A stretch of DNA of 64,000 bases from contig NW_017386096.1 of NCBI RefSeq assembly GCF_000237925.1, positions 124,001 through 188,000 on the forward strand. Direction: 5' to 3'. A program made the translations under genes and the position numbers. Positions 47,335 through 57,732 of the stretch are shown here, in pieces. The first letter of the stretch is position 1, and every line of letters starts with the position of its first letter. The notes under the pieces are model-generated. The model was not told where the DNA came from, ran no database searches, and worked only from the letters and a program-made list of their open reading frames with translations. The DNA comes from Schistosoma mansoni (Eukaryota; Platyhelminthes; Trematoda; Strigeidida; Schistosomatidae).

Positions 47335-47396
47335 CAAGGGGGGTTTTTGTGGAGATTTTAGTTATTTTATAGTTAAGATCATGAGTCAATTGAAGC
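47335..47396 (-). repeat. Second-family SINE outer arm, left of gap
   Basis: CAAGGGGGGTTTTTGTGGAG, then TAGTTAAGATCATGAGTCAA and TTGAAGC up to the N run. It is the inverse of the arm at 47597-47660, which ends CTCCACAAAAAACCCCTTG. Confidence 0.85.
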
Positions 47397-47596
47397 NNNN
47401 NNNNNNNNNNNNNNNNNNNNNNNNNNNNNNNNNNNNNNNNNNNNNNNNNNNNNNNNNNNNNNNNNNNNNNNNNNNNNNNNNNNNNNNNNNNNNNNNNNNN
47501 NNNNNNNNNNNNNNNNNNNNNNNNNNNNNNNNNNNNNNNNNNNNNNNNNNNNNNNNNNNNNNNNNNNNNNNNNNNNNNNNNNNNNNNNNNNNNNNN
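47397..47596. other. Assembly gap (200 N)
   Basis: Second 200-base placeholder. It lies between two inverted arms of the second hammerhead family. Confidence 0.99.
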
Positions 47597-48032
47597 TAGC
47601 TTCAATTGACTCATGATCTTAACTATGAAATTACTAATATCTCCACAAAAAACCCCTTGTGATAATGATCATATGCTCACTAGTAACAGGCTCCATGAGG
47701 TAATTACTGGAGTTCTAGTGAGAAGTCGTGGCCAGTGGAGCTAATCCATGTCAGGTAGAGACAGGTATCTACCTCAGTTCAACGGAAGTTGGTCGCGCAG
47801 TTTCGTGGATTGTTTGAGGTTAGACATTAACACCTCTGGATGCCGGCTCAGTGGTCTATCGGTTATGTGCTCTAGCGCGAGACTGGTAGGTTATGGGTTC
47901 GAATCCTGTGAGGCGGGATTGTGGATGCGCACTGCTGAGGAGTCCCACGATAGTACGAAACGGCCGTCCAGTGCTTCCAGGTTTTCCATGGTGGTGGTCT
48001 AGCTTCAATTGACTCATGATCTTAACTATAAT
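47597..48032 (+). repeat. Second-family SINE: outer arm followed in tandem by a complete unit
   Basis: An outer tail (TAGCTTCAATTGACTCATGA to AAACCCCTTG) is followed at once by a full unit: ATCATATGCTCACTAGTAAC, GTTAGACATTAACACCTCTG, box A GGCTCAGTGGTCTATCGGTT, box B GGGTTCGAATCCTG, then a hammerhead at about 47930-47975: GCACTG, CTGAGGAG, TCCCACGATAGTA, CGAAA, CGGCCGTC and CAGTGC. The core is intact; stem II has a mismatch. The tail-then-unit order implies a tandem (dimeric) insertion. Confidence 0.85.
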
Positions 48033-48356
48033 ATTAAGTCATTGATTGCTGAGTCCGAAGCTTTATACACTAAATTCTATTGTACCTGAATAGTTGATTA
48101 GTAATTACACTTAATTCTATGATGTAATTTAGTTGTCAAGTATACTTTTTTGTACTAGGCTTTTATGACACTATTTGATACGGTTCAGTAATAATCTGAA
48201 CCTAAATAAATGAAATAGAACATTATTTTCTACTTATTACTAGTTAAATACTTGAATTACATGGTCACTGCTTTGCAATTCATTTAAAACTTAGCTTATC
48301 TTGTAAGTACAATTCTATGTATAGTTGTTTTGATTAACATTGTTAAATGAATGGTA

Positions 48357-48412
48357 CTTACTTAGTTACTTACGCCTGTTACTGCCAATGGAGCATAGGC
48401 TGCCGAACAGCG
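48357..48412 (-). mobile_element. RTE (SR2-like) LINE 3' tip
   Basis: TTACTTACGCCTGTTACTGC and CAATGGAGCATAGGCTGCC match the reversed 3' tip of the RTE-type LINE at 58605. Only about 55 bases are present. Confidence 0.6.
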
Positions 48413-49051
48413 TTTTTTCTGGTTAGAAAAAACACTAACCAGAAATGAATGGTAATCTACATTAAAAAAAGGATAGGACATTTTCAGATCTGTCACATTC
48501 AATATTCATCATTTGTCTTCTTTTTTATGTTTGTCTTAATTTTGAATGAAGTTACTTAATTTATTCATTGAAAGATAATCTAAATTTACTAGACAATTTG
48601 TTGATATGGTTTCATTTCCAACGCCTTCAGTAAGTCTAATTTTTCCGAAAGGGAAGATAATACATTAGGTCAATCGAAAATCGGCTGAATGATAAATACA
48701 CGCGATTAGTCAACAAGTGGCTTACACTTCATAGGAGTGAGACATACATCACTGGTGGCTTGGTTTTCCAAGGGATGAATAAATGAACATACATAAATGC
48801 CGATTTGGTTATTCAATAAAATTCTTTCCCCATTCTCAGTCTTTTCATTTGAGCAGCCAGTTAGGGTCATGTATGGAAAGATCGCGTTTGAGATCAGACA
48901 TTGCATAACATAATACTTGTAATTGAAAGATAATATTGAAGCAATCCACTCAAGCTGCTTATATTCTAACATAGACTGACCAATTGTAGTCTTAAATGTC
49001 AATGAGGAGAAAACTCATACCTTAACAAATTACTTTATGCCTAGTAAACAA
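48413..49051. other. Intronic sequence, no gene
   Basis: Contains a perfect short inverted repeat around 48416-48442 (TTTCTGGTTAG / CTAACCAGAAA) and otherwise nothing recognised. A minus frame at 48706-49002 shows no motif. Confidence 0.4.
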
Positions 49052-49536
49052 GTTGATGCCGTCCAGTGCTTTCAGGTTTTCCCTGGTGGTCTAACTTCAA
49101 TTGACTCACGCTTTCAACTATGAAAATACTAAATCTCCACAAAAGCCCTTCTGATAATAATAATAATATGCTCACTAGTGACTGACTTCGAGAGGTAAAT
49201 CCAGGAGTTCTAGTGAGAAGCAGTGACCAGTGGAGTTCAAACCACGTCTGTTGTGAGATAGGAACTCAATGAAGACAATTGGTGAACTGTCGCTCGACTT
49301 CGTGGATTGGTTGAGGTTAGACATTAACACCATCGGATACCGGCTCAGTGGTCTATCGGTTAAGTACTCTGGCTCGAGACTGATAGGTCCTGGGTTCGAA
49401 TCCTGTGAGGCGGGATCGTGGATATGAACTACTGAGGAGTCCCACAATAGGTCGAAACGGCCGTCCAGTGCTTCCAGATTTTCCATGGTGGTCTAGCTTC
49501 AATTGACTCACGCTTTCAACTATGAAAATCTGAAAT
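49052..49536 (+). repeat. Second-family SINE: outer tail plus complete unit in tandem
   Basis: 49052-49150 is a tail (GATGCCGTCCAGTGCTTTCA to AATCTCCACAAAAGCCC) followed directly by a full unit from TATGCTCACTAGTGACTGAC. Box A GGCTCAGTGGTCTATCGGTT (about 49343), box B GGGTTCGAATCC (49393-49404), ribozyme at about 49425-49475: CTGAGGAG, TCCCACAATAGGT, CGAAA, CGGCCGTC and CAGTGC. The core is intact, the 5' stem I strand is altered (TGAACTACTG). Same tail-then-unit order as at 47597. Confidence 0.87.
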
Positions 49537-49559
49537 CAGTAGATAAGTGAATAATAACA

Positions 49560-50440
49560 CGTCGACGTTTAAAGCTATAGGTACTGGGCTCAAATGCTAT
49601 TGTAAACATCAACAATGAGCTTCAGGTACATTCGATTGAAGAATATCAAATAAGGTATGACTTATTATTTGCTTTCTATTGTTAATCACAAAATCAAATT
49701 AAATATGGTGCAGAATCGAATGAAACAGGTTTAGCTAGATATATATATAATTGACTGAATCTATCATATGTTGCAGTTTCATATTCCAGGTAGTCAATTT
49801 ATTTTTGACCGTTCGATATAGTTAATCATATGACAACCTTACATTTAACTGTTAACCATTTTTAACACTACCAAAGAGAATAGTTATAGAGAATAACTGA
49901 AAACAATAAAATAATTAATCTGTCAGAAAATTAGAACGCATTTTCTACAATGTATCCCCTTCATATAAAACAATATCCCCCCTTCCAGGCATAGGAACAT
50001 GGTAAAGCCTAGTAGGCCCTTCTGGAGAAGAGTGCTACATCGTAGCACGGCACAACTACCAGGGCGGGATAGTTGTTTTTGCATTGCTTAGACAGAATCG
50101 TTACATAACACCTTCATTCTTTTTTATTTATTTATTTTTGGGCAGACTCATTTTTACCATCTATTTTGAACCCTCAATAGTTATGCAATAACTCTTTGTA
50201 ACATTCCTAATTGTTTGTGGGTATAGGTCGAGTGGTTGATTAGGTCGATCTGCACCACCCACATTACCGCTCATGTTAGTACATAGGATGGTTGCCATGA
50301 TCCAGGAGGCACGACAAGGACGTGTGAGTCGGATTTCGCCTCCAATAAAATTATATAAATACTTTTTATAATTGAAAATCAATCTTGAACATGAATTATT
50401 ATCAAGTCATCATTAATCATTTTTCTTTGTCTCTCTTTTC
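49560..50440. other. End of PMCA intron 1
   Basis: AT-rich DNA; a phrase at about 50040-50075 (ACTACCAGGGCGGGATAGTT) is GC-richer but unassigned. The last 40 bases are pyrimidine-rich, ending in the acceptor TTATGTCAG at 50449. Confidence 0.5.
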
Positions 50441-50449
50441 TTATGTCAG

Positions 50450-50623
50450 GTTTACATGAAGAAGATTTCTCTAAACGTATTAATACATTCGGTGCTAATG
50501 TTATACCACAACAACGTGCTAAAACATTTTTACGATTAATGTGGGAAGCTTTACAAGATTTAACTTTAATTGTTCTAATTGTTGCTGCATTCATTTCACT
50601 TGCTTTATCACTTTATATAAAAT
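50450..50623 (+). CDS. Plasma-membrane calcium ATPase (PMCA), second coding exon
   Basis: Completes the split Gly codon and continues the P2B ATPase N-terminus: [40 protein letters not shown] and the first transmembrane segment [17 protein letters not shown]. Animal PMCAs have the same order (FGxNxIPPxxxKTF, LxWEALQDxTLIIL, then TM1). Length is 174 nt, entering and leaving in phase 1; the donor is AAAAT|GTAAGTT at 50623/50624. The catalytic parts (the DKTGT phosphorylation site, nucleotide-binding domain, TM4-6 and calmodulin-binding tail) are not in the window and must lie beyond 64 kb or in exons I cannot see. Confidence 0.95.
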
Positions 50624-50739
50624 GTAAGTTAAAATTGATTGTAGATTTTGTTTTCAATATTGTTATTGTTATGTCTGATATTCAGTTCAATGTGATTTTT
50701 AAGCAACGATCCTATCCTCATTGTTTCGATATTGCCAGT

Positions 50740-50862
50740 AAGTTCTGAAGTGAACAATAATTCTGAGATGTAAGTACATCCAAATGATGAGTGTCAAATA
50801 GAATGGAACTTGGTTCCTGGATTCTACTACTATCAACCATCTATATCTGCTTAAAAAATGCT
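50740..50862 (+). repeat. Decayed alpha-type hammerhead
   Basis: GAGATGTAAGTACATCCAAA, TGATGAGTGTCAAATAGAAT and GGAACTTGGTTCCTGGATTC give the outline of the ribozyme with C3 and CGAAA lost, and the tail ends ATCTATATCTGCTTA. Confidence 0.65.
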
Positions 50863-50952
50863 TTTGATTTACTGGCAATATTGAAGCTGATAAGGGGACT
50901 GATCAATTGTAGTCTTAAACATTAGTAAGAAGATCTAAACAACTAATGTATA

Positions 50953-51222
50953 TGAAGGGGTTTTGTGGAGATTTAGTATTTTCATAGTTGAGAGTGTGAG
51001 TCAATTGAAGTTAGACCACCACGGAAAACCTGGAAGCACTGAACAGCCATTCCGTCCTATTGTGTGACTCTTCAGCAGTGAGCATCCACGATCCCGCCTT
51101 CGCGAGATTCGAACCCAGGACCTATCGGTCTCGCATGCGAGCGCTTAACCACTAAACCACTGAGTTGGCATCTAACGGTGTTAATGTCTAATTTCAACCA
51201 ATCCACGAAGTTTAGCAACCAT
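50953..51222 (-). repeat. Second-family SINE, reversed
   Basis: Outer end GAAGGGGTTTTGTGGAGATT, tail, then on the minus strand CACTGCTGAAGAG, CGGAATGGCTGTTC (core changed), box B GGGTTCGAATCTCG and box A AACTCAGTGGTTTAGTGGTT, ending in the head TTAACACCGTTAGATGCC. Probably inactive. Confidence 0.8.
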
Positions 51223-51735
51223 TTTCTAACGAATTATTGAAGGTTTTCTACATTGACATTTAGATATATCCAGGCAACAAGTGCTAAATAAAACGAAACA
51301 CCTATTCTAAATCTCATCATTATAGAGTATTTTATTTCATTGTTAATCCAATTCTTATTGTCATTGTTTGTTTAAGTTTATGTGTATGTGTGTGTGTACC
51401 TAAGTATATTTTTAAGAAAAATCCTTTAATGTGCTCATCTCAGCAATATTTATTACTTTTGAATGAAACTGATCAAACTATTCATCGATTTATTGTTGCC
51501 TTGTTATGTAATATATTTGTTCATTTATTCTTTCCTGCCTACCTTTTATTCATTGTTATTAATTGACAATTAGAATTGATATATTACCTATTATTATTGA
51601 GTTATTATTATTTTACTCTCAATAATTCTTTATTGTTTATCAATAAATGAGAATGGGTTGTGAGTATGAAGGTGAGAAAAAGTGAGAATGAGAACATATA
51701 TTTATCTGTCTATCTTAGTGAATATATATACATGT
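51223..51735. other. Intronic sequence, no gene
   Basis: AT-rich DNA with ATT and TG microsatellites and a TATATACATG run near 51725. Nothing else recognised. Confidence 0.4.
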
Positions 51736-51737
51736 AT

Positions 51738-51945
51738 AAGTTAAGCGCTCGCTCGCGAAATTGATAGGTCCCTGAGTTCGAATCTCGCGAGGCTGGATCA
51801 TGGATGCGCACTGCTGAGGAATCCCATAATGGGACGAAACGGTCGTCAAGTGCTACCAGGTTTTCCATGGTGGTCTAGCTTCAAGTGATTCATGACCTCA
51901 ACTATTAAAATTACTATAATATCCACAAAACCCTTTCTGACATGT
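51738..51945 (+). repeat. Second-family SINE, 5' truncated, ribozyme core present
   Basis: Starts within the tRNA-like part (GTTAAGCGCTCGCTCGCG), box B GAGTTCGAATCTCG, then GCACTGCTGAGGA, ATCCCATAATGGGA, CGAAA, CGGTCGTC and AAGTGC. The CTGAGGA and CGAAA blocks are intact and stem II pairs well (TCCC/GGGA). Stem I has a mismatch. Confidence 0.8.
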
Positions 51946-52439
51946 GTAAAAGTGTTTGAATTTCCGCTATCCTTTCTTTTCATATAGTTTAATGCTCTCG
52001 TAAGATAATGACATGTCGTAACTTCACTGAAATATAATAAAATTTCTAGTAGTACACGGTTTTTTTAGCCTTAAAATAGTAAGATCAATGATATAAACGA
52101 TGTTTAGGCACATTTTATATTTAAGAATCAATGATACCCATCATCGTATTAATAATCTAACAATGACTATGTTAGACAACTATCCCATCCTCTATTCTGA
52201 TATGCCCAAAGTGCTTACTATTGTCTCTTAGTTTTACAAGTTCTCTACTTTATAGTTTCATTTTATTGTTGTGGTTCCGTGAATAGTCTGTGTAACCTAA
52301 CAATAATTTTCATCAAAAGATACAAAACAAACATCTGACATCAGTTAATGGATTACATTCACAGTCATGGAGCTAATGGATAGCTAGCTATGTTCATCCG
52401 CGTTTCCTACTGTTCATGTATAGACGCTCATCGTCAGTC

Positions 52440-52702
52440 AGTCAGTCAGTCAGCGCGCATCCACGACCTGGCCTCGCGAGATTCGAACCCAGGACCTATC
52501 GTTCTCGAGCCAGAGTACTTAACCGATAGACCACTGAGCCGGTATCCGATGGTGTTAATGTCTAACTTTACCCAATCCATGAAGTTTGAGTAACCGTTCA
52601 CCAATTGTCTTCATTGAGTTCCTATCTCACAACAGACGTGGTTTGAACTCCACTGGTCACTGCCTCTCACTAGAATTCCTGGATTTACTTTTCGAAGTCA
52701 GT
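52440..52702 (-). repeat. Second-family SINE, reversed and lacking its ribozyme
   Basis: Follows a GTCAGTCAGTCAGTCAG tract. The minus strand has the unit from its left head (GACTTCGAAAAGTAAATCC) through box A GGCTCAGTGGTCTATCGGTT and box B GGGTTCGAATCTCG to GGATGCGCGCTGAC. The join to the GTCA tract, a LINE-tail motif, falls exactly where the hammerhead would begin. Confidence 0.75.
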
Positions 52703-52794
52703 CACTTTTAATTTATTCCCTTTGCAAAAGTCAGCGGTTATCTGAACTCAATAGCCAAATAGATATAGATATATTGACCGTTTGATAAAAAAGG

Positions 52795-52910
52795 GACAAG
52801 TTTCGAGTCCCCGCATAACTATCAACATTAGGATTCAGAAACAACCAGATAAGGAGTCCCAAAAAAGACGAAACAGTTGTCCTCAATTCCATTGTTAAAG
52901 TTAATTGATT
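52795..52910 (+). repeat. Decayed alpha-type hammerhead
   Basis: GTTTCGAGTCCCC (box B-like), then AGATAAGGAGTCCCAAAAAA and GACGAAACAGTTGTCCTCAA. The GAAA half is preserved and CTGACGAG is changed. Confidence 0.55.
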
Positions 52911-53000
52911 AGCTAAACTATGAAACAATAGGTGCGGTTATTTTGTTGTTTTATATCACTGACTGATCATAATAAGATAACTATATGAGATTCCTTAACA

Positions 53001-53590
53001 GTCAGTCAGTCAGCTACAACGTAGGACCAGGCACATTTATGCATCAGTCCAAGTTGACATACCTCGTTAGGACAACAAGATCAACACCAAATTGATAGAC
53101 GTAGTTAATTTAATGGTGATAATATATAAAAGATAGGTTGTATATAAGGATATAGTATACGAAGGAAGAAAGTTATGAGGCAATTTTAATCTCAAGGTTT
53201 GAGGAAAGACAATGAGTGTATACACCTGCGCCATTGTGATCGATTCTGAGCCATGTCACCTAGAATCTCTAACCATTGGTTACGATAGTCACGCGGACCC
53301 CAAACAAGTAGTCTGCATCTGCCAACATGGCTCAGACTAGAAGTTAGTGACTTCATGCTCTGATGCAACGTTTTGGTTTGGCCACCCCTAACTCTCTCCC
53401 AACCGTTGCCAATACTAGTCAGCATAGCGGGTCGTGGTAATCGGTGTTTAGGCATGCGTAACACGTTGCCCAACCATCTCAGTGGATAAAAATTCATGAC
53501 CTCATCAAATGATTTAGCATCATTCCCTAATACCCTGTGTCTAACCTCACTATTACTTACCTGGTGATCCTAGCAACCTATTTTTCATGA
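53001..53590 (-). mobile_element. CR1-like LINE 3' end
   Basis: Best-preserved copy of the family here. The minus strand has a 101-residue open frame (53497-53192) with LRWLGNVLRMPKHRLPRPAM, then HVGRCRLLVWGPRDYRNQWL and QNRSQWRRCIHSLSFL. The left end has the CAGTCAGTCAGCTACAACGT tail. Only the C-terminal part of the polymerase is present, as expected of 5' truncation. Confidence 0.85.
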
Positions 53591-54134
53591 TTGATTATGG
53601 TACCATTTACAAATAGATTCAACATCTACTAGTCAATTTTTTTCGGTTGTTTGATTCACTTACCACTAATGAAGTGTCAGAAACACCAGGATGAAATAAT
53701 ATTATTAAGAGTGTGTTTTGTGTCTTTTTTTTATTTGGGATGAAGGTTTATTTTCTGTTAAAGTTGTGGATGATGGACTTTTTTTCTCTTCATTTCATTG
53801 TCTCCCCAGTCTTTCTCCTTAGTTATCATTTCATTTCAAATATTTAAAAAAGAAAAAAAAACTCAAGAAAGAACTAATAATTATGTATTGTTTGCTATGA
53901 AAAGAGAATAGAAATATTATTTCGGAGGGGTGAGGGAGGAACTCTTAATGAAGTCGAGAAGGAAATTAACAACATCATTGAAATAGCTATATATTGGTCT
54001 AAAAGAAGCACTTAATGCTGTCATATTCTTGTATAGTCACTAGGATGAATTTATCTTCAGGCTCTAAGTCGTTACTTTTAATTTTTCCATTCTCCAACAA
54101 ATCTGTCTTTGATGGTTGAAACTCAAAGAACAAA

Positions 54135-54412
54135 TTCACTTAGTATAGTTTGTTTGAACCTTCCCATTGATGTTTAGGACTGCAACTGGTCAGTCTCTAA
54201 TTGGCATATGTGCATACTGTGCGTATTGCCTCGATATAGTCTTAATTCACAAGTATTGTAAGCAAAGATCGATAGTGGCTAGCAGTGGGTTCGAGTCCCA
54301 GAGTGAACATCAACAAGTCTGAGATGCAGGTACATCCAGCTGACGAGTCCCGAATAGGACGAAACGCGCGTCGAACTGGATTCCATTGCTATCCACTATC
54401 CATCTTTGCTGA
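54135..54412 (+). repeat. Alpha-type repeat with intact hammerhead core
   Basis: Left module TTCACTTAGTATAGTTTGTT to AAGCAAAGATCGATAGTGGC, joined to GGGTTCGAGTCCCAGAGTGA (box B) and the ribozyme at about 54325-54382: CATCCAG, CTGACGAG, TCCCGAATAGGA, CGAAA, CGCGCGTC, then GAA and CTGGATTCC. All invariant core bases are present. The three bases GAA follow GTC. Box A is deleted. Confidence 0.87.
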
Positions 54413-54616
54413 AAGAACAAATGTTCCAACTAATACATCTCAATTAGTTGATCATCGCAGTCAAGCTTGACTATTACATTAAAGTAATTTTTACCGAACT
54501 TCACATACACACACACAACACAAAGTTAAGTATATAAATCTGTCGTTTGATTTTTTCAATGAAATCAATTAATTTGAGACTTATTGATCCGAAACTAAAC
54601 TGCTATGACACAAACC

Positions 54617-54715
54617 TTCTTCCAGTACTTCCAGGTTTCCCCTTGTGATCTAGCTTCAATTGACTCAAGCTTTCAACTATGAAAAATACTAAATCTCCAC
54701 AAAAAACGCCTTCGC
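54617..54715 (+). repeat. Second-family SINE tail fragment
   Basis: CTTCCAGTACTTCCAGGTTT, TCTAGCTTCAATTGACTCAA and AATACTAAATCTCCACAAAA. The ribozyme and tRNA-like parts are absent. Confidence 0.75.
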
Positions 54716-55062
54716 AACAATAATAACACACTTTTTTGTACTCAAGATGAAAAATGTATATTTTTGTTACTACTAAGTATACTTTCATTGAAGAAAATGG
54801 TTCATGCCAACTAAACTGATCCATTTCATCATTATGATCATGACATATCCAGTGAAAACGTATAAATGTCAAAAATTCTTTTAGTTTATCGAAAAAACCT
54901 ATATATTCATACATGTGAATTGTTAAATTATTAATATTTTTTTTGTTTTATCAGTAGTTCTAAAAAGTAGTATGATGTAAAGAATGTTATATGACAATTC
55001 GTAAATTGATCGATTGCATATGTATGAGTACTTGTGTGGCCGTGTGTGGGGGGGAAGGCTAT

Positions 55063-55065
<3 letters not shown>

Positions 55066-55145
<80 letters not shown>
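55066..55145. repeat. (AT)n microsatellite
   Basis: About 80 bases of uninterrupted AT dinucleotide, flanked by CGTGTGTGGGGGGG on the left and short TACA/TATA repeats on the right. Likely to be length-variable. Open frames here are artefacts. Confidence 0.98.
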
Positions 55146-55147
<2 letters not shown>

Positions 55148-55324
55148 TATACATACACCTACATACATATATCCAAAATGGGTTTATGTGTGTATATATG
55201 TCAATGTATTTCTGTCAAGTAATGTATTGCCCCCTTTTTTATATACAAAAAAGAAGGAACGAAAATATCTTGATCACATTGTTCTTTTTTTATTTCCATG
55301 TATTATTATTATCACCATCATCAC

Positions 55325-55364
<40 letters not shown>
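55325..55364. repeat. (TTA)n microsatellite
   Basis: About 13 uninterrupted TTA units. Confidence 0.97.
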
Positions 55365-55366
<2 letters not shown>

Positions 55367-55572
55367 ATTTCTATGATCAATTATTCATTATCAAACTGTT
55401 TCGGTTAGCCTTTATACTATTGTATATCTCTTTGAATATGTCATGAATATTATTACCTAATTAATGATAGTCCCTTTTATTGTTTAAATTATGGTATGAA
55501 AATGAAAGAATAGTTTCGTAGAATGTTATTATGAATGAAATATCAATGATATGTGTAAAAAGAAACATTGTT

Positions 55573-56000
55573 ATCTTTTCATAGTTGAAAGCATGAGTCA
55601 ATTGAAGCTAGACCACCACCATGGGAAACCTGGAAGCACTGAACGGCGGTTTCGTTCTATTGTGTGACTCCTCAGCAGTGCGCATCCACGACCTCGCCTC
55701 ACGAGTTTCGAACCCAGGACCCACCAGTCTCGCGCCAGAGCACTTAACTGAGCCGGCATCCGATGGTGTTAATGTCTAACTTCAAATAATCCACTAAGTT
55801 GAACAACCGTTCATCAATTGTCTTCAATGAGTTCCTATTTCACGAGGCTAGGTCGTGGATGCGCACTGCTGAGGAGTCCCACAATAGGACGAAAAGGCCG
55901 TCCAGTGCTTCCAGGTTTTCCTTGGTGGTCTAGCTTCAATTGACTCATGCTTCCAACTATGAAAATACTAAATCTCCACTAAACCCCTTCTGATCGCGAT
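55573..56000. repeat. Head-to-head pair of second-family hammerhead SINEs
   Basis: Left arm, minus: tail, ribozyme (minus-strand CTGAGGAG, CGAAACCGCCG, then GTT), box B GGGTTCGAAACTC and the left head as far as CTCATTGAAGACAATTG; box A is partly deleted. Right arm, plus: joins at GAGGCTAGGTCGTGGATGCG, then GCACTGCTGAGGAG, TCCCACAATAGGA, CGAAAAGGCCGTC and CAGTGC, then tail to CTCCACTAAACCCC. The core of each ribozyme is intact; the left has GTT and the right one stem III mismatch. Confidence 0.85.
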
Positions 56001-56950
56001 CTTTATTAGAATCATTTGAAAATGTAACCGTTCAAATATTGATTATTTCAATTTTAAATGATTGAAGGTTATTATTGTTGTTGTTGTTAGGGAACTCTGT
56101 GAATTAGTTTAAAGTTCTTTCTCCCTCTTGAAATACTCTCACTTCCTGTTTGCTCATACCATAGAAGGGTACTTCTGTCTAAGGCACTTTAGAAGGGAAC
56201 TGGATTAGTAATGGTCCTAGTGACCTAGTAGCATGACTTCAGAGCCTGTGAGAAGTTTTTAATGTGTTGACTTTGTTCTTCCAGAGGGCCTTATCTCCAG
56301 AGAAGGGAATCCTTGGTGTAAGATGATATGTGATAATTTTAAGATTGACCACCTTTTGTTGTGGAGAGGGAACTTCGCTACAGATTCTGGTTACTTGTAG
56401 GAAACGTCATACTGCTGTCATACATCGAGACAGTTGACAGTACGGCATCAACCTCAGAACATGAGTTTGTTGTTTTCACTCCTGTCGTTCTTCATTTAAC
56501 TTGCTTAGAATGGTAGGAACTAAAGGACCACATAAATCACAATTTACGTCATTTTGTTATACTTTTTCACTAACACTCCATCTTAATAGGCTATTTTACC
56601 AGAATGAAATCTTTCTGAGTATATGTTCTTGTAGAAATTTTTAGTGACCTCTTCTCAATCACTTATGCTTGATGATCACCAATAAGAAAAGATTAAATGT
56701 TGAAATTAGTGTTTTAGATAATTTTTAAAAGTCATGATCTAGAGAACGATAACGAGTGATTCATCAACATACTCACCCTTGAATTAGTTGATTTACACAT
56801 TACTTAGTACTTGAACTGAAGCGTGTGATAGAATTTCTCCAAAAAATATAACATATCTTGTTTCGCCAGTTGTTGATCATATCAACCATGAGATCCCTTT
56901 TCAAAAGTGTTTATTTGACTGAAATGTTTGTTTGTTGGTGGTGATATGTA
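56001..56950. other. Intronic sequence, no gene
   Basis: Less AT-rich than the surroundings in part, but no frame or repeat is recognised. Confidence 0.4.
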
Positions 56951-56954
56951 GTGG

Positions 56955-57425
56955 GGTTGTATCACCTGAAGTGATCTGGAAACGTTACGTATGCACAACT
57001 ACCGCCTACCTGAACGGGCGATGTTTGATATAGAAGTAGGATGGAAGAAAGTCAAGGGTGACCAAACCAAGACTTGACATCAGTTCGTGAAGTCATTGAA
57101 AATTAGGATGAGTTATGTAAATAAATATTGACTTCCTCATAGGGATCAGTGCGTTTATTTTAAGGATTATTTGGAGATGTTAAGTGATGTGGCTGAAAAT
57201 CATTTGTGGTGGCTCAGATTGAATCACTCTCTATCTTGCCTTCGAAGTTGAGTTCCTAAATCTTATTGAAAATTTTATATACCTCATCTTTCCTATTACT
57301 GATACTACTTCTACTACTCTATGTTTTGTCTTGATAATTTTATCTCATCGTTCTAATGTGTTATGGCAGCTTTAATCGGTGCAGATATGTTTCAGGTCCT
57401 ACTGTTGCACATGACTAACTGACTA
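56955..57425 (+). mobile_element. Decayed CR1-like LINE 3' end
   Basis: Degenerate tail of the family: GAAACGTTACGTATGCACAA (LRM region), GATGGAAGAAAGTCAAGGGT, GACCAAACCAAGACTTGAC and an end TGACTAACTGACTATG. No open frame. Confidence 0.65.
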
Positions 57426-57732
57426 TGTCATAAGCGAATAAAAGACTATAATATTTAGTAATGATGATGATGATTCGGTTCTGTTAATATCAGTTCCATC
57501 TATAAATTGTGTGTCTATTCATTAATATCTAAATCATATTTTTACATTTAATTTTTTATCAATTAAAACTATTCAGAAATCCACCATACCATACTTCTCA
57601 AACATAAATTATGCTACTCATACATTATTTCAATAGTATAATTCATGTAGTTTCTCATAGGATAAGTATAATGAATAAATTTGTTGATTATATGTTCTAC
57701 GATAGTTCAGTAACTAGATGAACTTGGCTGTT

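Larger units (their letters stand above)
19711..50449 (+). other. PMCA intron 1, about 30.7 kb
   Basis: Bounded by GTGAGT at 19711 and TTCTTATGTCAG ending at 50449. Both flanking exons are in phase 1 and join into an unbroken PMCA sequence. It contains most of the repeats in the window and one assembly gap within each of two inverted repeats, so the true length may differ. No other gene is recognised inside it. Confidence 0.85.

Noticed and set aside
48416-48442. Perfect short inverted repeat as a terminator or hairpin gene
   Set aside because: An isolated hairpin of about 11 bp per arm beside a LINE tip, with no U tract or conserved context to give it a role.
55014-55446. Tyr/Ile-rich open frames of 60-120 codons
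   Set aside because: They are translations of the (AT)n and (TTA)n microsatellites.
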